Below are positions 55,299-64,000 of a stretch of DNA of 64,000 nt, one piece after another. The stretch is from the NCBI RefSeq assembly GCF_028735875.1, contig NZ_CP117834.1:1662001-1726000 (forward strand), read 5' to 3'. Origin of the DNA: Shouchella hunanensis. GTDB taxonomy: Bacteria > Bacillota > Bacilli > Bacillales > Bacillaceae_D. The notes beneath the pieces were generated by a model that saw nothing but the letters and a program-made list of their open reading frames with translations, had not been told where the DNA came from and searched no databases. A program made the translations under genes and the position numbers. Numbering within the stretch: position 1 is the first letter of the stretch; every line of letters begins with the position of its first letter.

Positions 55299-55463
55299 AG
55301 GACAATTATCAACCCCTACCTTTCATTTTTAAGAAAAAATTGAGTTTGTTAAATAAAGATTTAGTAACAGGAAACAACAGTTTCATATAGAAGGGTTTAA
55401 ATAAGCGATATGAAAGAAGTTCTTTCTTGTTTAGACAACTTAAACAAATTGGAGGTTTTTTCT

Positions 55464-56363
55464 GTGAGAAAAGTGTTGAAAGTGGGGGTTGCGCTTGCTG
55501 TATTGACCTCAGCTAATTATCTGTTAGGTACGGATAAGCAAGTACATGCCTCGGAAAACGAAGAGGAGATGAATAACATGAAAGTTATGTCGTTTAATTT
55601 GCGCAATAGCGAGGGAAACGACCCCACGCCTCATAGTTGGAGTGAGAGGCGTCCTACAGTTCAGTCCTTTTTAGAAACCGAACAACCTGATATTTTAGGA
55701 ACGCAAGAAGCTCTTTATGATCAAGTTACCCACCTTGATGAAGATTTACCAGATTACGATTGGATTGGGCTTGGTCGAGAGGGTGGAACCGATGGTGAGT
55801 TTATGGCCATATATTATAAAAGCGATCGTTTTAAACCAACCGATACAGGTCATTACTGGCTATCCGATACGCCAGATGTAGTCGGCTCGACTTCTTGGGG
55901 TAATACAATTCCTCGAATGGTCACATGGGCAAAGTTTGAGGAAGAAGCAACAGGCGAACAGTTTTATTTTGTGAATACGCATTTTGACCATCAATCGGAA
56001 GAATCAAGGCAAAAAAGTGCTGAACTGATAATAGAAAAAATCAATGAGTATGATGAAAGCTTACCGATTATACTAACGGGTGATTTTAATACGACTCCGG
56101 ACAGTGTTTCTCATGGAATATTAACGGGAGAAGGGTTATTTGAAGACCCGTGGGACTATGCTGAAGAAAAAATAAACGAAGAGTTAGGTACTTTCAATGG
56201 ATTTAATGATCCTAGAGGTGGTGGAACTGATAATAAAATTGATTGGATTCTAACAAAGAACATCTTAGCTGAATCCATTGAGATTAATGATTATCGCAAT
56301 GGTGATCAGTACCCAAGTGACCATTTTCCGGTCATTGCAGAATTTACTTTTGGAGAAGAATAG
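55464..56363 (+). CDS. Secreted endonuclease/exonuclease/phosphatase-fold protein
   Basis: 299 residues from GTG 55464, behind TTGGAGG. A signal peptide (VRKVLKVGVALAVLTSANYL, cleaved near VHA-S) precedes an EEP domain: MKVMSFNLRNSEG (start), ILGTQEALYDQ (catalytic Glu), FVNTHFDH, ILTGDFNTTPDS and terminal YPSDHFPVIAEF with the DH pair. Family members hydrolyse phosphodiester or phosphate bonds; the substrate is unknown (DNA, sphingomyelin-like lipid or sugar phosphate). It lies between helP and conQ, so it is element cargo. Confidence 0.85.
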   Translation: MRKVLKVGVALAVLTSANYLLGTDKQVHASENEEEMNNMKVMSFNLRNSEGNDPTPHSWSERRPTVQSFLETEQPDILGTQEALYDQVTHLDEDLPDYDWIGLGREGGTDGEFMAIYYKSDRFKPTDTGHYWLSDTPDVVGSTSWGNTIPRMVTWAKFEEEATGEQFYFVNTHFDHQSEESRQKSAELIIEKINEYDESLPIILTGDFNTTPDSVSHGILTGEGLFEDPWDYAEEKINEELGTFNGFNDPRGGGTDNKIDWILTKNILAESIEINDYRNGDQYPSDHFPVIAEFTFGEE

Positions 56364-56370
56364 TTGCTTT

Positions 56371-56400
56371 AAAAAGAGGCTGTCAAAGCAGCTTCTTTTT
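56371..56400 (+). terminator. Terminator after the secreted EEP gene
   Basis: AAGAGGCTG and CAGCTTCTT pair around TCAAAG, followed by TTTT. It would separate the cargo gene from conQ. Confidence 0.75.
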
Positions 56401-56449
56401 TATTATTTATAAGGTGATAATTATGTAACTAGAGCTTGGTGGTGAAACA

Positions 56450-57910
56450 GTGTGGAGTAAAATAAGGAGCCGCCTTTGGAAATATCGCGGTCATCGAATC
56501 ACCCCTCATATGAGACATGCAGTGTGGACAGCAGGATTGGGCGTATTTGTACCCGTTTTCCTAGCTGTCCTTTTTTATAGCTTTAAAGATGCGTTTCCAA
56601 TCTCTCAATGGAATGATTGGGAGCAGTATAAAGTATTTATTGCGTTTGATAGCTGGAATTGGTCATTCTTGTTATCAAGACTGGCTGTAGCACTTTTAAT
56701 TGCAGCAGCCGTTGTAGGCATCGTCTACCTTGCGGCATTTGATCAATTCAAACAGCTTCTTCACAAACAAAAAATTGCACGCATGTTCTTTTCAAATCGC
56801 TATTACGAACAAGAAAACATCCAAACAGAGTCTAGCTGGTCAAATAAGACCGTTACAAAAAGAAAGATCACTTATTTTCCTCGTGCTTATTATCAAGTGA
56901 AAGATGGTTATATTTACGTCCGTATTGCGCTTGATTTAAGCCGATTTCAAGCACGTTACCTTGAGTTAAGTACAGACTTAGAAAATGGCTTATTTTGTGA
57001 TTTAGTTGATCGTGAAGTCGAGGAAGGATTTGTTGTTTTTAAGCTTCTATACGATGTGAGTAAAAATCGTATTCCAATTCAAGATGTACAGGTCAAAAAC
57101 GGTTCGATGAGCTTAATGAAAAACGTGTATTGGGAATTTGATAAGCTGCCACATATGTTGATTGCTGGTGGCACAGGTGGAGGGAAAACGTACTTCATCT
57201 TAACAATCATCCAAGCTGTGCTTAAATCGAATGCTGAGATTCGTATACTTGATCCAAAGAATGCGGACTTGGCAGATTTAGAAGCGGTTCTTCCAAAAGG
57301 AGTGGTGTATTCAAAGAAAAATGGCATTATGATGTGTTTGCGTAAGTCGGTTGAGGGCATGATGAATCGTTCAGAGGAAATGAAACAGATGCCGAATTAC
57401 AAGACAGGAGAGAATTACGCCTACCTTGGTTTGCCTCCTATGTTTATCTTCTTTGATGAATATGTAGCGTTTATGGATTTGTTGGAACCACAAGAACGAA
57501 TGGAAGCGTTAGGTTATATGAAACAGCTCGTCATGCTAGGAAGGCAGATGGGCTATTTTTTGGTTCTCGGAGCACAACGACCAGATGCCAAGTACTTAGC
57601 TGATGGTATCCGTGACCAATTTAATTTCCGTGTGACATTAGGCAAGATGTCTGAATCTGGTTATGGCATGATGTTTGGTGATGTAGACAAAACTTTTGTA
57701 AATAAAAGCATTAAAGGTCGTGGCTATGCCGACACAGGCACATCAACCATATCGGAATTTTATAGCCCACTCGTCACGAAAGGATATGACTTTATGGAAG
57801 AAATCAAGCGAGCACAAGTGAGAGTGTATGGAGCGTCGGCGACGGCAGTCGCCAGCGGCAGCGTAGCGACAGAAACGGGAACGAGTGGGAGGAGTGAGCG
57901 AAGCGAATGA
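56450..57910 (+). CDS. conQ: ConQ coupling protein (FtsK/SpoIIIE ATPase)
   Basis: 486 residues, GTG start. Two N-terminal membrane segments (about 27-48 and 70-95), then an FtsK-like ATPase with Walker A GGTGGGKTYF (about 240) and Walker B MFIFFDEYVAF, and GRQMGYFLVLGAQRP. It couples the NicK-DNA complex to the Con channel. The 3' end has a low-complexity tail (TAVASGSVATETGTSGRSE). It overlaps nicK by 4 nt. Homologous to the broken tcpA of element 1. Confidence 0.92.
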   Translation: MWSKIRSRLWKYRGHRITPHMRHAVWTAGLGVFVPVFLAVLFYSFKDAFPISQWNDWEQYKVFIAFDSWNWSFLLSRLAVALLIAAAVVGIVYLAAFDQFKQLLHKQKIARMFFSNRYYEQENIQTESSWSNKTVTKRKITYFPRAYYQVKDGYIYVRIALDLSRFQARYLELSTDLENGLFCDLVDREVEEGFVVFKLLYDVSKNRIPIQDVQVKNGSMSLMKNVYWEFDKLPHMLIAGGTGGGKTYFILTIIQAVLKSNAEIRILDPKNADLADLEAVLPKGVVYSKKNGIMMCLRKSVEGMMNRSEEMKQMPNYKTGENYAYLGLPPMFIFFDEYVAFMDLLEPQERMEALGYMKQLVMLGRQMGYFLVLGAQRPDAKYLADGIRDQFNFRVTLGKMSESGYGMMFGDVDKTFVNKSIKGRGYADTGTSTISEFYSPLVTKGYDFMEEIKRAQVRVYGASATAVASGSVATETGTSGRSERSE

Positions 57911-58968
57911 CGACCTCAAAACACCAACCCCCCCTAGCTAACAGGGGGGTAGTAATCTTAGAAAAAGAACCGGAAGAAGTCCAAAACCCTTTAACAGCAA
58001 TGGTTGACTACTTGCGAGTATCTTTTAAAACACATGATGTTGATTTCATCCTAGAACAAATCGTTCATTTGAAGAAAGCATACATGCAAGAAAAGGAGTC
58101 AGGCTTTTATGGTTACATCGGTACCTATCAGCTTGATCATATTAAAGTCTTTTATTCAAAAGAAGGTGACAATCGAGGCGTATTGGTGGAGATGTCTGGT
58201 CAAGGATGCCGACAGTTCGAAAGCTTCTTAGATGCGCGCAAGAAAACGTGGTTTGATTTCTTTAAAGACTGCATTAACCATGGTGGCAAGTTCAGTCGCT
58301 TTGACTTAGCGATTGATGATCGAGAAACGTATTTTGAAATCCCCATGCTGCTAGAAAAAGTGAAGAAGGGCGAAGCTATTTCACGGTTTCGTAAGTCAGA
58401 TTTTAATGGCTCGCTTGATATTGCGGACGGATCGAATGGGGGAACGACACTATACTTTGGGTCGAAAAAATCAGAAGCTTATCTTTGCTTCTATGAGAAG
58501 AACCACGAACAAGCTGACAAATATAATATTCCTCTTGAAGATCTTGGCGAATGGAATCGCTACGAACTAAGGCTTAAAAATGATCGAGCGCAAGGAGCTG
58601 TTCAATCATTGATTCAGTCACAAGATTTACTTAATATCGCTATGCAGATTATTAACAACTACATTCGATTTGTTGATGCCGATGAAGATGCTTCAAGAGA
58701 AAAATGGAAAACAAGTGGCTTTTGGAAAGTGTTCATAGGTGATGTCGGCAAGCTAAGCCTGTTTATGCAGCCAGAAGATGAGTTTTACGAGAAATCAAGA
58801 AGATGGCTTCAAAATTCATGTGCCCCAACGATGAAGATGGTACTTGAAGCAGATCAGGTCTTAGGCAGACAAGATTTATCAGATATGGTCGTCAATGCAG
58901 AGCTGTCAGATAAACAGGAAAAAATGCTCGATGTGCTCTTAGCGAGTCCACGAGACATGGTTTGTTAA
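57907..58968 (+). CDS. nicK: NicK relaxase (Rep_trans family)
   Basis: 353 residues. Core features are AMVDYLRVSFKTHDVDFILE, the FSRFDLAIDDRE segment (DLAIDD of the family) and WNRYELRLKNDRAQGAVQ. It nicks oriT and stays on the 5' end, starting transfer and rolling-circle replication. The oriT itself lies inside the first codons (PPLANRG). Complete, unlike its counterpart in element 1. Confidence 0.92.
   Translation: MTTSKHQPPLANRGVVILEKEPEEVQNPLTAMVDYLRVSFKTHDVDFILEQIVHLKKAYMQEKESGFYGYIGTYQLDHIKVFYSKEGDNRGVLVEMSGQGCRQFESFLDARKKTWFDFFKDCINHGGKFSRFDLAIDDRETYFEIPMLLEKVKKGEAISRFRKSDFNGSLDIADGSNGGTTLYFGSKKSEAYLCFYEKNHEQADKYNIPLEDLGEWNRYELRLKNDRAQGAVQSLIQSQDLLNIAMQIINNYIRFVDADEDASREKWKTSGFWKVFIGDVGKLSLFMQPEDEFYEKSRRWLQNSCAPTMKMVLEADQVLGRQDLSDMVVNAELSDKQEKMLDVLLASPRDMVC
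57927..57950 (+). promoter_or_regulatory. oriT: oriT of element 2 (ICEBs1-type)
   Basis: A, seven C (57928-57934), TAGCTAACA (57935-57943), six G (57944-57949), T. The ICEBs1 oriT as I know it has the same layout and differs only in two central bases (AC in place of TA). It is a C/G inverted repeat with the nick expected near GCTAACA. It lies in the 5' end of nicK, where ICEBs1 also has it at the conQ-nicK junction. Confidence 0.85.
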
Positions 58969-59240
58969 ACATGGGATTGCTCTTAAAGAGAAAAAAGGAG
59001 CTAACCCTGGCATCTGTCAACGGTAAATGGCTGACTGGAATGGAATGAAAGGAATTTAAGGAGTTGATAGATTCACAGAACCAAAACCCTCTTGGCGTTG
59101 AAGAAAAACCCATTTTTCTTCTTGCCTACCGGCGAGGGAGCCCCCGAATGAAACCGGGGGTTGGGGGATTAAATAAACACGGTCAAGCTAGTTTAGCTTG
59201 CAGGTTTGGACAGCGTCCAAGGTTTACTAAAAATAAGGAG
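58969..59240 (+). promoter_or_regulatory. Probable single-strand origin (sso) behind nicK
   Basis: 272 non-coding bases with several hairpins: CCCCCG-AATGAAAC-CGGGGG (about 59135-59158), AAGCTAGTTTAGCTT (about 59184-59200) and TTGGA-CAGCG-TCCAA (about 59206-59222). ICEBs1 carries sso1 in the same place after nicK. Position plus structure support the call; sequence match was not tested. Confidence 0.6.
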
Positions 59241-59248
59241 GTGATTAC

Positions 59249-59503
59249 TTGGAGGTTGTGCCCGAGGGCGTTCGGTCTTGTTTGCACACTGGTATAGGAA
59301 ACAATATTGATTTCTTAATTGCACGAGCAACAGAGATCATTGAGTCACAGCAACGTTTCATGAAAAGTTACGACTTAAAAATGTATGAAGAAGTAAAGGA
59401 GGCTTTAGACTGGTACTCAAAACATTGTCTTGAATCAGACTTAGAGAAGGACTTACAGGAGTTTGAACGGCTACATCAAAAAATAAAGGAGGAAGAATCA
59501 TAA
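59249..59503 (+). CDS. Small hypothetical protein of element 2
   Basis: 84 residues, TTG start with AAGGAGGTG 6 nt upstream. Helical, acidic, opening EVVPEGVRSCLHTGIGNNID and ending FERLHQKIKEEES. The stop overlaps the next ATG (TAATG). First gene of the block between nicK and conB; unknown role. Confidence 0.65.
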   Translation: MEVVPEGVRSCLHTGIGNNIDFLIARATEIIESQQRFMKSYDLKMYEEVKEALDWYSKHCLESDLEKDLQEFERLHQKIKEEES

Positions 59504-59796
59504 TGAAACATGTTGAATTACTAAATAGAGGGCAACTAGAAACAGAGCTAGAGAATCAAGGTATTCTAGATCTTGCTGATCAATTAATTGAACGAATGAA
59601 AGAACATGTTCGTTATATGAGCAAACATGTATTTGAACAAGTGGTTATCGATGCAAAGATGGTTGTAAATAATGCTGTGAAAACGATTATTGCTCGATTT
59701 GCTGTATACGACTATGAAGACGCATCAGAAGATGGTGGGACTGATCCAATTAAATATGTTGAATTTGAATCACTAAGCCCACTAAAAGAGGTTTAG
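59503..59796 (+). CDS. Small hypothetical protein of element 2
   Basis: 97 residues, helical: KHVELLNRGQLETELENQGI then MSKHVFEQVVIDAKMVVNNA. No known domain. In an overlapping run with the 59249 gene. Ribosome-binding AAGGAGGAAG lies within that gene. Confidence 0.65.
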   Translation: MKHVELLNRGQLETELENQGILDLADQLIERMKEHVRYMSKHVFEQVVIDAKMVVNNAVKTIIARFAVYDYEDASEDGGTDPIKYVEFESLSPLKEV

Positions 59797-59805
59797 TGAT
59801 TTTTT

Positions 59806-60108
59806 ATGTTAGCTCAATACAAGACGTTGGATGAACGGTTTAAGTTGTTAGGGTTTACGGTTGGCATTGGTTCGCAAGTATATGTAATGGATTTAAGTAA
59901 ACGTTCTATGCTTGTGGTTGAAGGCGTTAGAAAAACGGGCTATTCCACCTATCGATATACGTTCTATAAAATGACGTGCTTGCCCGGAGGTGGTCAACGG
60001 CGTTTAAAAGTATACGAGAAAGATGTTTCAGCAAAAAAGGTGTTACGACGAGTAGCATCTTTTTTAGCTTATATAGAACAAGATCAAGGAGGGTTAAAGG
60101 ATGGCTAA
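59806..60108 (+). CDS. Hypothetical protein of element 2, YddA position
   Basis: 100 residues. LAQYKTLDERFKLLGFTVGI and YSTYRYTFYKMTCLPGG. No known domain. It overlaps conB by 8 nt, the position of yddA in ICEBs1. Its own ribosome-binding site is weak (AGGTTTAGTG). Confidence 0.6.
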   Translation: MLAQYKTLDERFKLLGFTVGIGSQVYVMDLSKRSMLVVEGVRKTGYSTYRYTFYKMTCLPGGGQRRLKVYEKDVSAKKVLRRVASFLAYIEQDQGGLKDG

Positions 60109-61147
60109 ATCCGGTGGGCGCTCGATGATAGAGCGCCTTAAACACCGTTTCAAACGAATCAAGAAACCAACCAAGCAAAGAAACATGATCCGTAAAGATC
60201 ATTCAAAGAGAACAGCAATGGCCGTGTGGTCATTATTGGGAAGCATTGTTGTCCTTTCACTATTAACTATTCTACTTTCAGTTAATACAAGGTCTGCTTT
60301 AAACGAAACCAATGCGCATCTCTCAAATGAAGCAGATGAGGAAGAGTCATCATCTATTTCATTACCTGCTGCTGAACAATATCTTTCAGGGTTTATTGAT
60401 GTGTTCATCAATGTTGAGAACACTCATAAAGCACTAGAAGAAAGAAAACAAACGCTGAAAAATTATATGGTTCAATCAACTACTTTACAGGACGACAAAC
60501 ATCCGCTTTATCAACTTTCAGATTTAAAAGGTAATAGGATTTTAGAAAGCCATTCCTTGTTTAACATGATAGAGAAAGAAGAAGAAGCCTTATTTCAATA
60601 TAAAGTCACGTTCATGAACCAAGTTCCAAAAGAAAAAGAGGTAGAGATCGAGCCGGAAGATGATGACGATGAACCAGAGACTGAAACTGTTATTGAAAAT
60701 GAAGAGACGAAGCAAACGTTACTATTGAACATTCCGGTGATTGCAGAAGAAAGTACTTTTGCCATTGCAGGGACGCCATATTTTTCAGAAGTGTATTCCT
60801 TAAATGGAACGATAGAAATAGAGGAAGAGCAACCACACATTGATCCTTATGTCGGGGACGAACAATCAGCGGTTCAGGAGTTTTTACATTCTTTCTTTGA
60901 ACGATATGCTGCTGAGCCAAAAGAAGAATTGGCTTACATGATGAAGGAGCCGAAAAGTTTAAACGGTGCTTTTTCCTTCGAAGAGATTCAAGATGTAAAA
61001 CTCGTTGAAGTGGAAAATGGATTTAAAGCAGAGGTAGCTGTGATGTTCAGAGGAAAAGGAACGAACATTCCACAGCCTGCTTTTATGGAATTAGAAATTA
61101 ATCGACATGAAGGAAATTACTACATCGAATCAATGGATTATCAGTAG
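60101..61147 (+). CDS. conB: ConB, TcpC/VirB8-like transfer protein
   Basis: 348 residues. Basic cytoplasmic N-terminus, one membrane segment (about 38-62, TAMAVWSLLGSIVVLSLLTI), then two extracellular NTF2-like domains with an acidic linker (EVEIEPEDDDDEPETE). The TcpC family is the VirB8 counterpart of Gram-positive conjugation machines. Overlaps the upstream gene; conC follows after 15 nt. Confidence 0.85.
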   Translation: MAKSGGRSMIERLKHRFKRIKKPTKQRNMIRKDHSKRTAMAVWSLLGSIVVLSLLTILLSVNTRSALNETNAHLSNEADEEESSSISLPAAEQYLSGFIDVFINVENTHKALEERKQTLKNYMVQSTTLQDDKHPLYQLSDLKGNRILESHSLFNMIEKEEEALFQYKVTFMNQVPKEKEVEIEPEDDDDEPETETVIENEETKQTLLLNIPVIAEESTFAIAGTPYFSEVYSLNGTIEIEEEQPHIDPYVGDEQSAVQEFLHSFFERYAAEPKEELAYMMKEPKSLNGAFSFEEIQDVKLVEVENGFKAEVAVMFRGKGTNIPQPAFMELEINRHEGNYYIESMDYQ

Positions 61148-61162
61148 AAGGAGGAAAAGAAT

Positions 61163-61420
61163 ATGAATCTATTAAATAAATTAATGGTAGGGTCAGTCCC
61201 TAGTGGATTACCGACACTAGATGGCGTAGAGAACTGGGGGCTTGTTGTTGTAGCTCAAGTAATAGGGCTGTTTGTTTTTTTCTTGATCGCAAAACACTTA
61301 GCTCGATTTAAGATAGGTGGAATTATTATGACATGCATTGTCGGTGGAATCGCCACATTTGTTGTGCAAAATTGGTCTCAAGTGAGCGGATGGATTGAAG
61401 CATTCATTGATACGTTCTAA
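61163..61420 (+). CDS. conC: ConC, small membrane transfer protein
   Basis: 85 residues with two hydrophobic segments (WGLVVVAQVIGLFVFFLIA and GIIMTCIVGGIATFVVQ). Size and place match ConC/YddC of ICEBs1 (TcpD-like). GAAGGAGGAAAAG precedes ATG. Confidence 0.8.
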   Translation: MNLLNKLMVGSVPSGLPTLDGVENWGLVVVAQVIGLFVFFLIAKHLARFKIGGIIMTCIVGGIATFVVQNWSQVSGWIEAFIDTF

Positions 61421-61433
61421 GGAGGTGTAGAAG

Positions 61434-61958
61434 TTGCGAACGATTTTTAACTACAGGAAAGCATTAAGAGAACCTAAAAAAGTACAGCAGCTAACGGCTT
61501 CATATAGTCTACCAATTCCATTTGAGTTGATCCCAGTTATCAACTTTTTTATTTTTATGGCGATGACATTTCTTGTAGGACAGATCATTCGTATGGGTTT
61601 TCCTCATGCGTTTGAACGAACCTTTGTGATGTGGTTAATGGGTTTACCCCTAGCGTTAACCATACTCGTAACGAAAATTAAGCCTGAAGGTAAGAACATT
61701 TATTTATATTTTTTGGATGTAGCCAAATACTACGTCCAAATAAAACTTCCAAAAAAGCGTTTCTGTAATGATCGAGAGGTCGAGTGGATGAGTGATTCAA
61801 CAATCCAATTTAAAAGCTGTGTAAAGGTGGTGGCGAATAAACGTGAGTACATTGAAAACACCAATGAAAACGATGAGGAACAATCTACTGTTAACGAGAA
61901 CGGGCGACGTGTGGGCGTATTACCGCATCAAGAGTCAATCCATTCCCATGCAAAATAA
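61434..61958 (+). CDS. conD: ConD, TcpE-family transfer protein
   Basis: 174 residues, TTG start after AAGGAGGTG. Two adjacent membrane helices (LIPVINFFIFMAMTFLVG and MGLPLALTILVT) after a short basic start, as in TcpE/ConD. The 3' end overlaps conE by more than 100 nt. Confidence 0.82.
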   Translation: MRTIFNYRKALREPKKVQQLTASYSLPIPFELIPVINFFIFMAMTFLVGQIIRMGFPHAFERTFVMWLMGLPLALTILVTKIKPEGKNIYLYFLDVAKYYVQIKLPKKRFCNDREVEWMSDSTIQFKSCVKVVANKREYIENTNENDEEQSTVNENGRRVGVLPHQESIHSHAK

Positions 61959-64000
61959 AAAAGTAGTGAACAGCTACAAACGGAACTGGAAAGCCTTCTT
62001 TGAAGAACTAACTACGCATAAGGATTTTCATTTAATGATGTACCCACAAGAATATCGGCTAGAAGAACGATTTGCTGACTTGGAACAAGATCTCGCAGAA
62101 GACGCAAAGCAAATGGCAGAGTACTATACAGAAGAAACGGTACGATTGCTTAATCAACGGTTAGGAAAAGTCACAAAGAATGATTTTATATTAGGGGTGA
62201 AATTAAAGCAGAACTTAGTTAATAGTGATGCTGAACTTAAGGAAAACATGATGTCGATGTTTTCAACGGCTACAGATACAATTGTAAATCTATTAGGGTG
62301 GGAACAAAGTGTTTCCACCTCTTTCTTTCAACAATACGAAGAAGCAGAAGAAACAACCGCCAGTTTATGTGCAATGGTGAATGGAATTCGTTTAAGAGAA
62401 GACGAATTAATCTATGTAAATCGCTATAACTTCTTACGAGGCTTAGACCATCAAGTAGGGGAAGAGATTGAGAATGCCTCTGTAGATGCGATAACAAACA
62501 CGTTAATTGATCCAACCTCTTCTGGTGTGTTGAAACTAACAAGCGATGAATCGGAAGGCTACATGTCATTTGTGGTGATCGACGAGTTTCGACATAATAT
62601 GGCAGAAAGTGAACTATTCTATGAGGCGCAAACGCTCCCTTTTCCAGTAGAGATTGAGATGAAAGTGCAAGTCGAAAGCAAATCAAAAACGAAGATGGAT
62701 TTGAATTTAAAGAAGCAGCAGCTAAAAGAATCAACGCTGGAACAAAACCGTGTTGGCGATCAAGAAGATTCATCGGTAAGTGCGAGTGCTTATTTAGTGA
62801 GACACTTACAAAACGAAATAAAAAAAGATGATGTAGACATGTTGAACTGGTTAGCGGTCATTGTCGTACAAGGGGAGACCAAGAAGGAATGTAAAAATCG
62901 GGCAAAGCTTGTGACAAGACATATGAAGTCAGCAGGCATAACGTGTCGTATTCCAGTCGCGGATCAATTGCCTTTGTTCTATAAGTTTCTTCCCGGGGAA
63001 CGATTAGATGTAACAAACCGAAATTGGCTGCAAAAGACTACTCAAGATGGTTTGGCAGAAGGGTTATTTGGTGTATCAGCTGATGTTGGTTCAAAGATTG
63101 GCTTTTTTATTGGTTGGATCCGTTTGTGAAGCATGCTGATTTACAAGGCGCTATTTCAGCAAGTCGATTTCCTGTTTTGTACCATATGTTCTTAGCCAAC
63201 CAACAGCTCAAAGGGTCAAAGACTCGCTCTCCCCATGTTCTAATAACAGGGGATACAGGCACAGGTAAATCTTTTTTAGCAAAGCTGTTGTTTATCTATG
63301 TCAGCATGCTAAATGTAAAATCCTTGTACATTGATCCCAAGAAAGAATTACGGAAATGGATTGATAAGGTAAAGAAAAACCCGAGAGTACAGCAAGAGTA
63401 TCCACTGTTCACACAGCATCTTGAGAAGTTCCATTTTACAACGCTGGATGCAGCGGATGAAGGGAATTGGGGAGCACTTGATCCAGTTGTATTTCTTCCA
63501 CCGATGCAAGCAAAGGAAATGGTGCAAGTCATCTTTGCTCAAGTGTACGACTTTAAAGGCAAAGACGATGTTCATACCGCTTTTCTACGAGCAATCACCA
63601 ATGTATTGGAACAAAAGCAAAACGGGGAGCAAGTTGGCTCACTGACAATTATTGAACTGATGAGAAACCACGATGATTCCGCAGTCCAAAAGGCTGGGGA
63701 TTTTTTATATGAAGTCGTAGCTGATTCCATTATGAAACTATGTGTTCATGATGGCTCAAATCAAGCACTTTCGTTAAACAAACGTATTAGTATCGTTGAA
63801 ATCGAAAACCTTGATCTACCAGAAGCGACTGATCCAATTGAAAGCTATACAAACTCACAACTGAAATCAAGTGCCGTTATGTTTGCGCTTGGAAAGTTTT
63901 GCGAGCTATTTGGTATGAACAAAGAAGAACGGACAATGGAATTTATGGACGAAGCATGGGTTATCACGTCCAGCCAACAAGGAAGGAAAGTGGAAAAGCA
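61843..64000 (+). pseudogene. conE: ConE, VirB4-type transfer ATPase, frameshifted
   Basis: GTG start at 61843. The first 428 residues (RTGDVWAYYRIKSQSIPMQ to GSKIGFFIGW) are the N-terminal VirB4 part. The frame then ends at 63129, but shifting near 63111-63117 continues the protein without any stop to 64000 as DPFVKHADLQGAISASRFPV, Walker A ITGDTGTGKSF, Walker B MEFMDEAW. One missing or extra base therefore breaks the gene. ConE powers the secretion channel; without it transfer should fail unless the break is a sequencing error. The end is outside the window. Confidence 0.88.

Larger units (their letters stand above)
49238..64000. mobile_element. Element 2: ICEBs1/Tn916-type conjugative element (left part)
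   Basis: From the tRNA-Thr gene to the window end: integrase, immA-immR pair, xis-like gene, helP, conQ, oriT, nicK, probable sso, conB, conC, conD, conE in ICEBs1 order. The right end is outside the window, so its att site cannot be compared. Left border is set at the tRNA by inference. Cargo so far: a repeat protein (49357) and a secreted nuclease/phosphatase-fold protein (55464). Confidence 0.88.

Noticed and set aside
59064-59297. 77-codon plus-strand frame behind nicK
   Set aside because: It runs through the hairpin-rich probable sso and has no ribosome-binding site.

Overview
The window is a chromosomal segment of a low-G+C Gram-positive, spore-forming member of the Bacillaceae. The evidence is the uninterrupted S10-spc-alpha ribosomal order with Bacillus-type spacing, the linked ecfA1-ecfA2-ecfT-truA-rplM-rpsI block, sporulation and germination genes (cwlD, gerD, kbaA, pdaB), and Bacillus-type 16S/23S/5S rRNAs. 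Genus and species cannot be fixed from sequence alone; an alkaliphilic Bacillus relative is only a guess.

Layout. 1-79 is the end of tuf. 152-15067 is the S10-spc-alpha supercluster, rpsJ to rplQ, including secY, adk, map, infA and rpoA. 15164-19404 holds the ECF energy-coupling module, truA, rplM and rpsI. 19387-31741 is an integrated element (element 1) of about 12.3 kb in the 3' end of rpsI. It is bounded by 19-bp direct repeats that encode the last five rpsI codons and the stop. Its integrase, replication relaxase and TcpA/ConQ-type coupling protein are all broken by frameshifts or stops. Its cargo is intact: a tightly coupled four-gene cassette (25616-30963) encoding a double-GHKL ATPase/histidine kinase, a receiver-domain protein, an HNH nuclease and an N6-adenine DNA methyltransferase. 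This looks like a restriction-modification or defence system under phosphorelay control and is the most interesting object here.

31742-35476 is a variable stretch of small genes plus a beta-helix protein. 35623-43579 returns to conserved Bacillus order: ybaK, cwlD, an inserted glcT-ptsG pair with an RNA antiterminator, salA, gerD, kbaA, pdaB. 43677-49237 is an rRNA operon (16S-23S-5S) followed by tRNA-Asn and tRNA-Thr.

From the tRNA-Thr gene to the window end lies a second, larger ICEBs1/Tn916-type conjugative element (element 2). It has an intact tyrosine integrase, an ImmA/ImmR-type regulatory pair with repeated operators, a HelP-like protein, ConQ, a NicK relaxase with a near-identical ICEBs1-type oriT, a probable single-strand origin, and conB/C/D/E transfer genes. 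conE carries a single-base frameshift, so transfer may be dead. Cargo includes a secreted endonuclease/phosphatase-fold protein and a protein with seven alternating 34-residue repeats and an SH3-like tail.

The more than 50 chromosomal coding regions read cleanly, so the lesions in the mobile elements are probably real decay and not general sequencing error. Two related elements sitting in translation-apparatus genes 18 kb apart, one decayed around an intact cargo cassette, is the overall story of the window.
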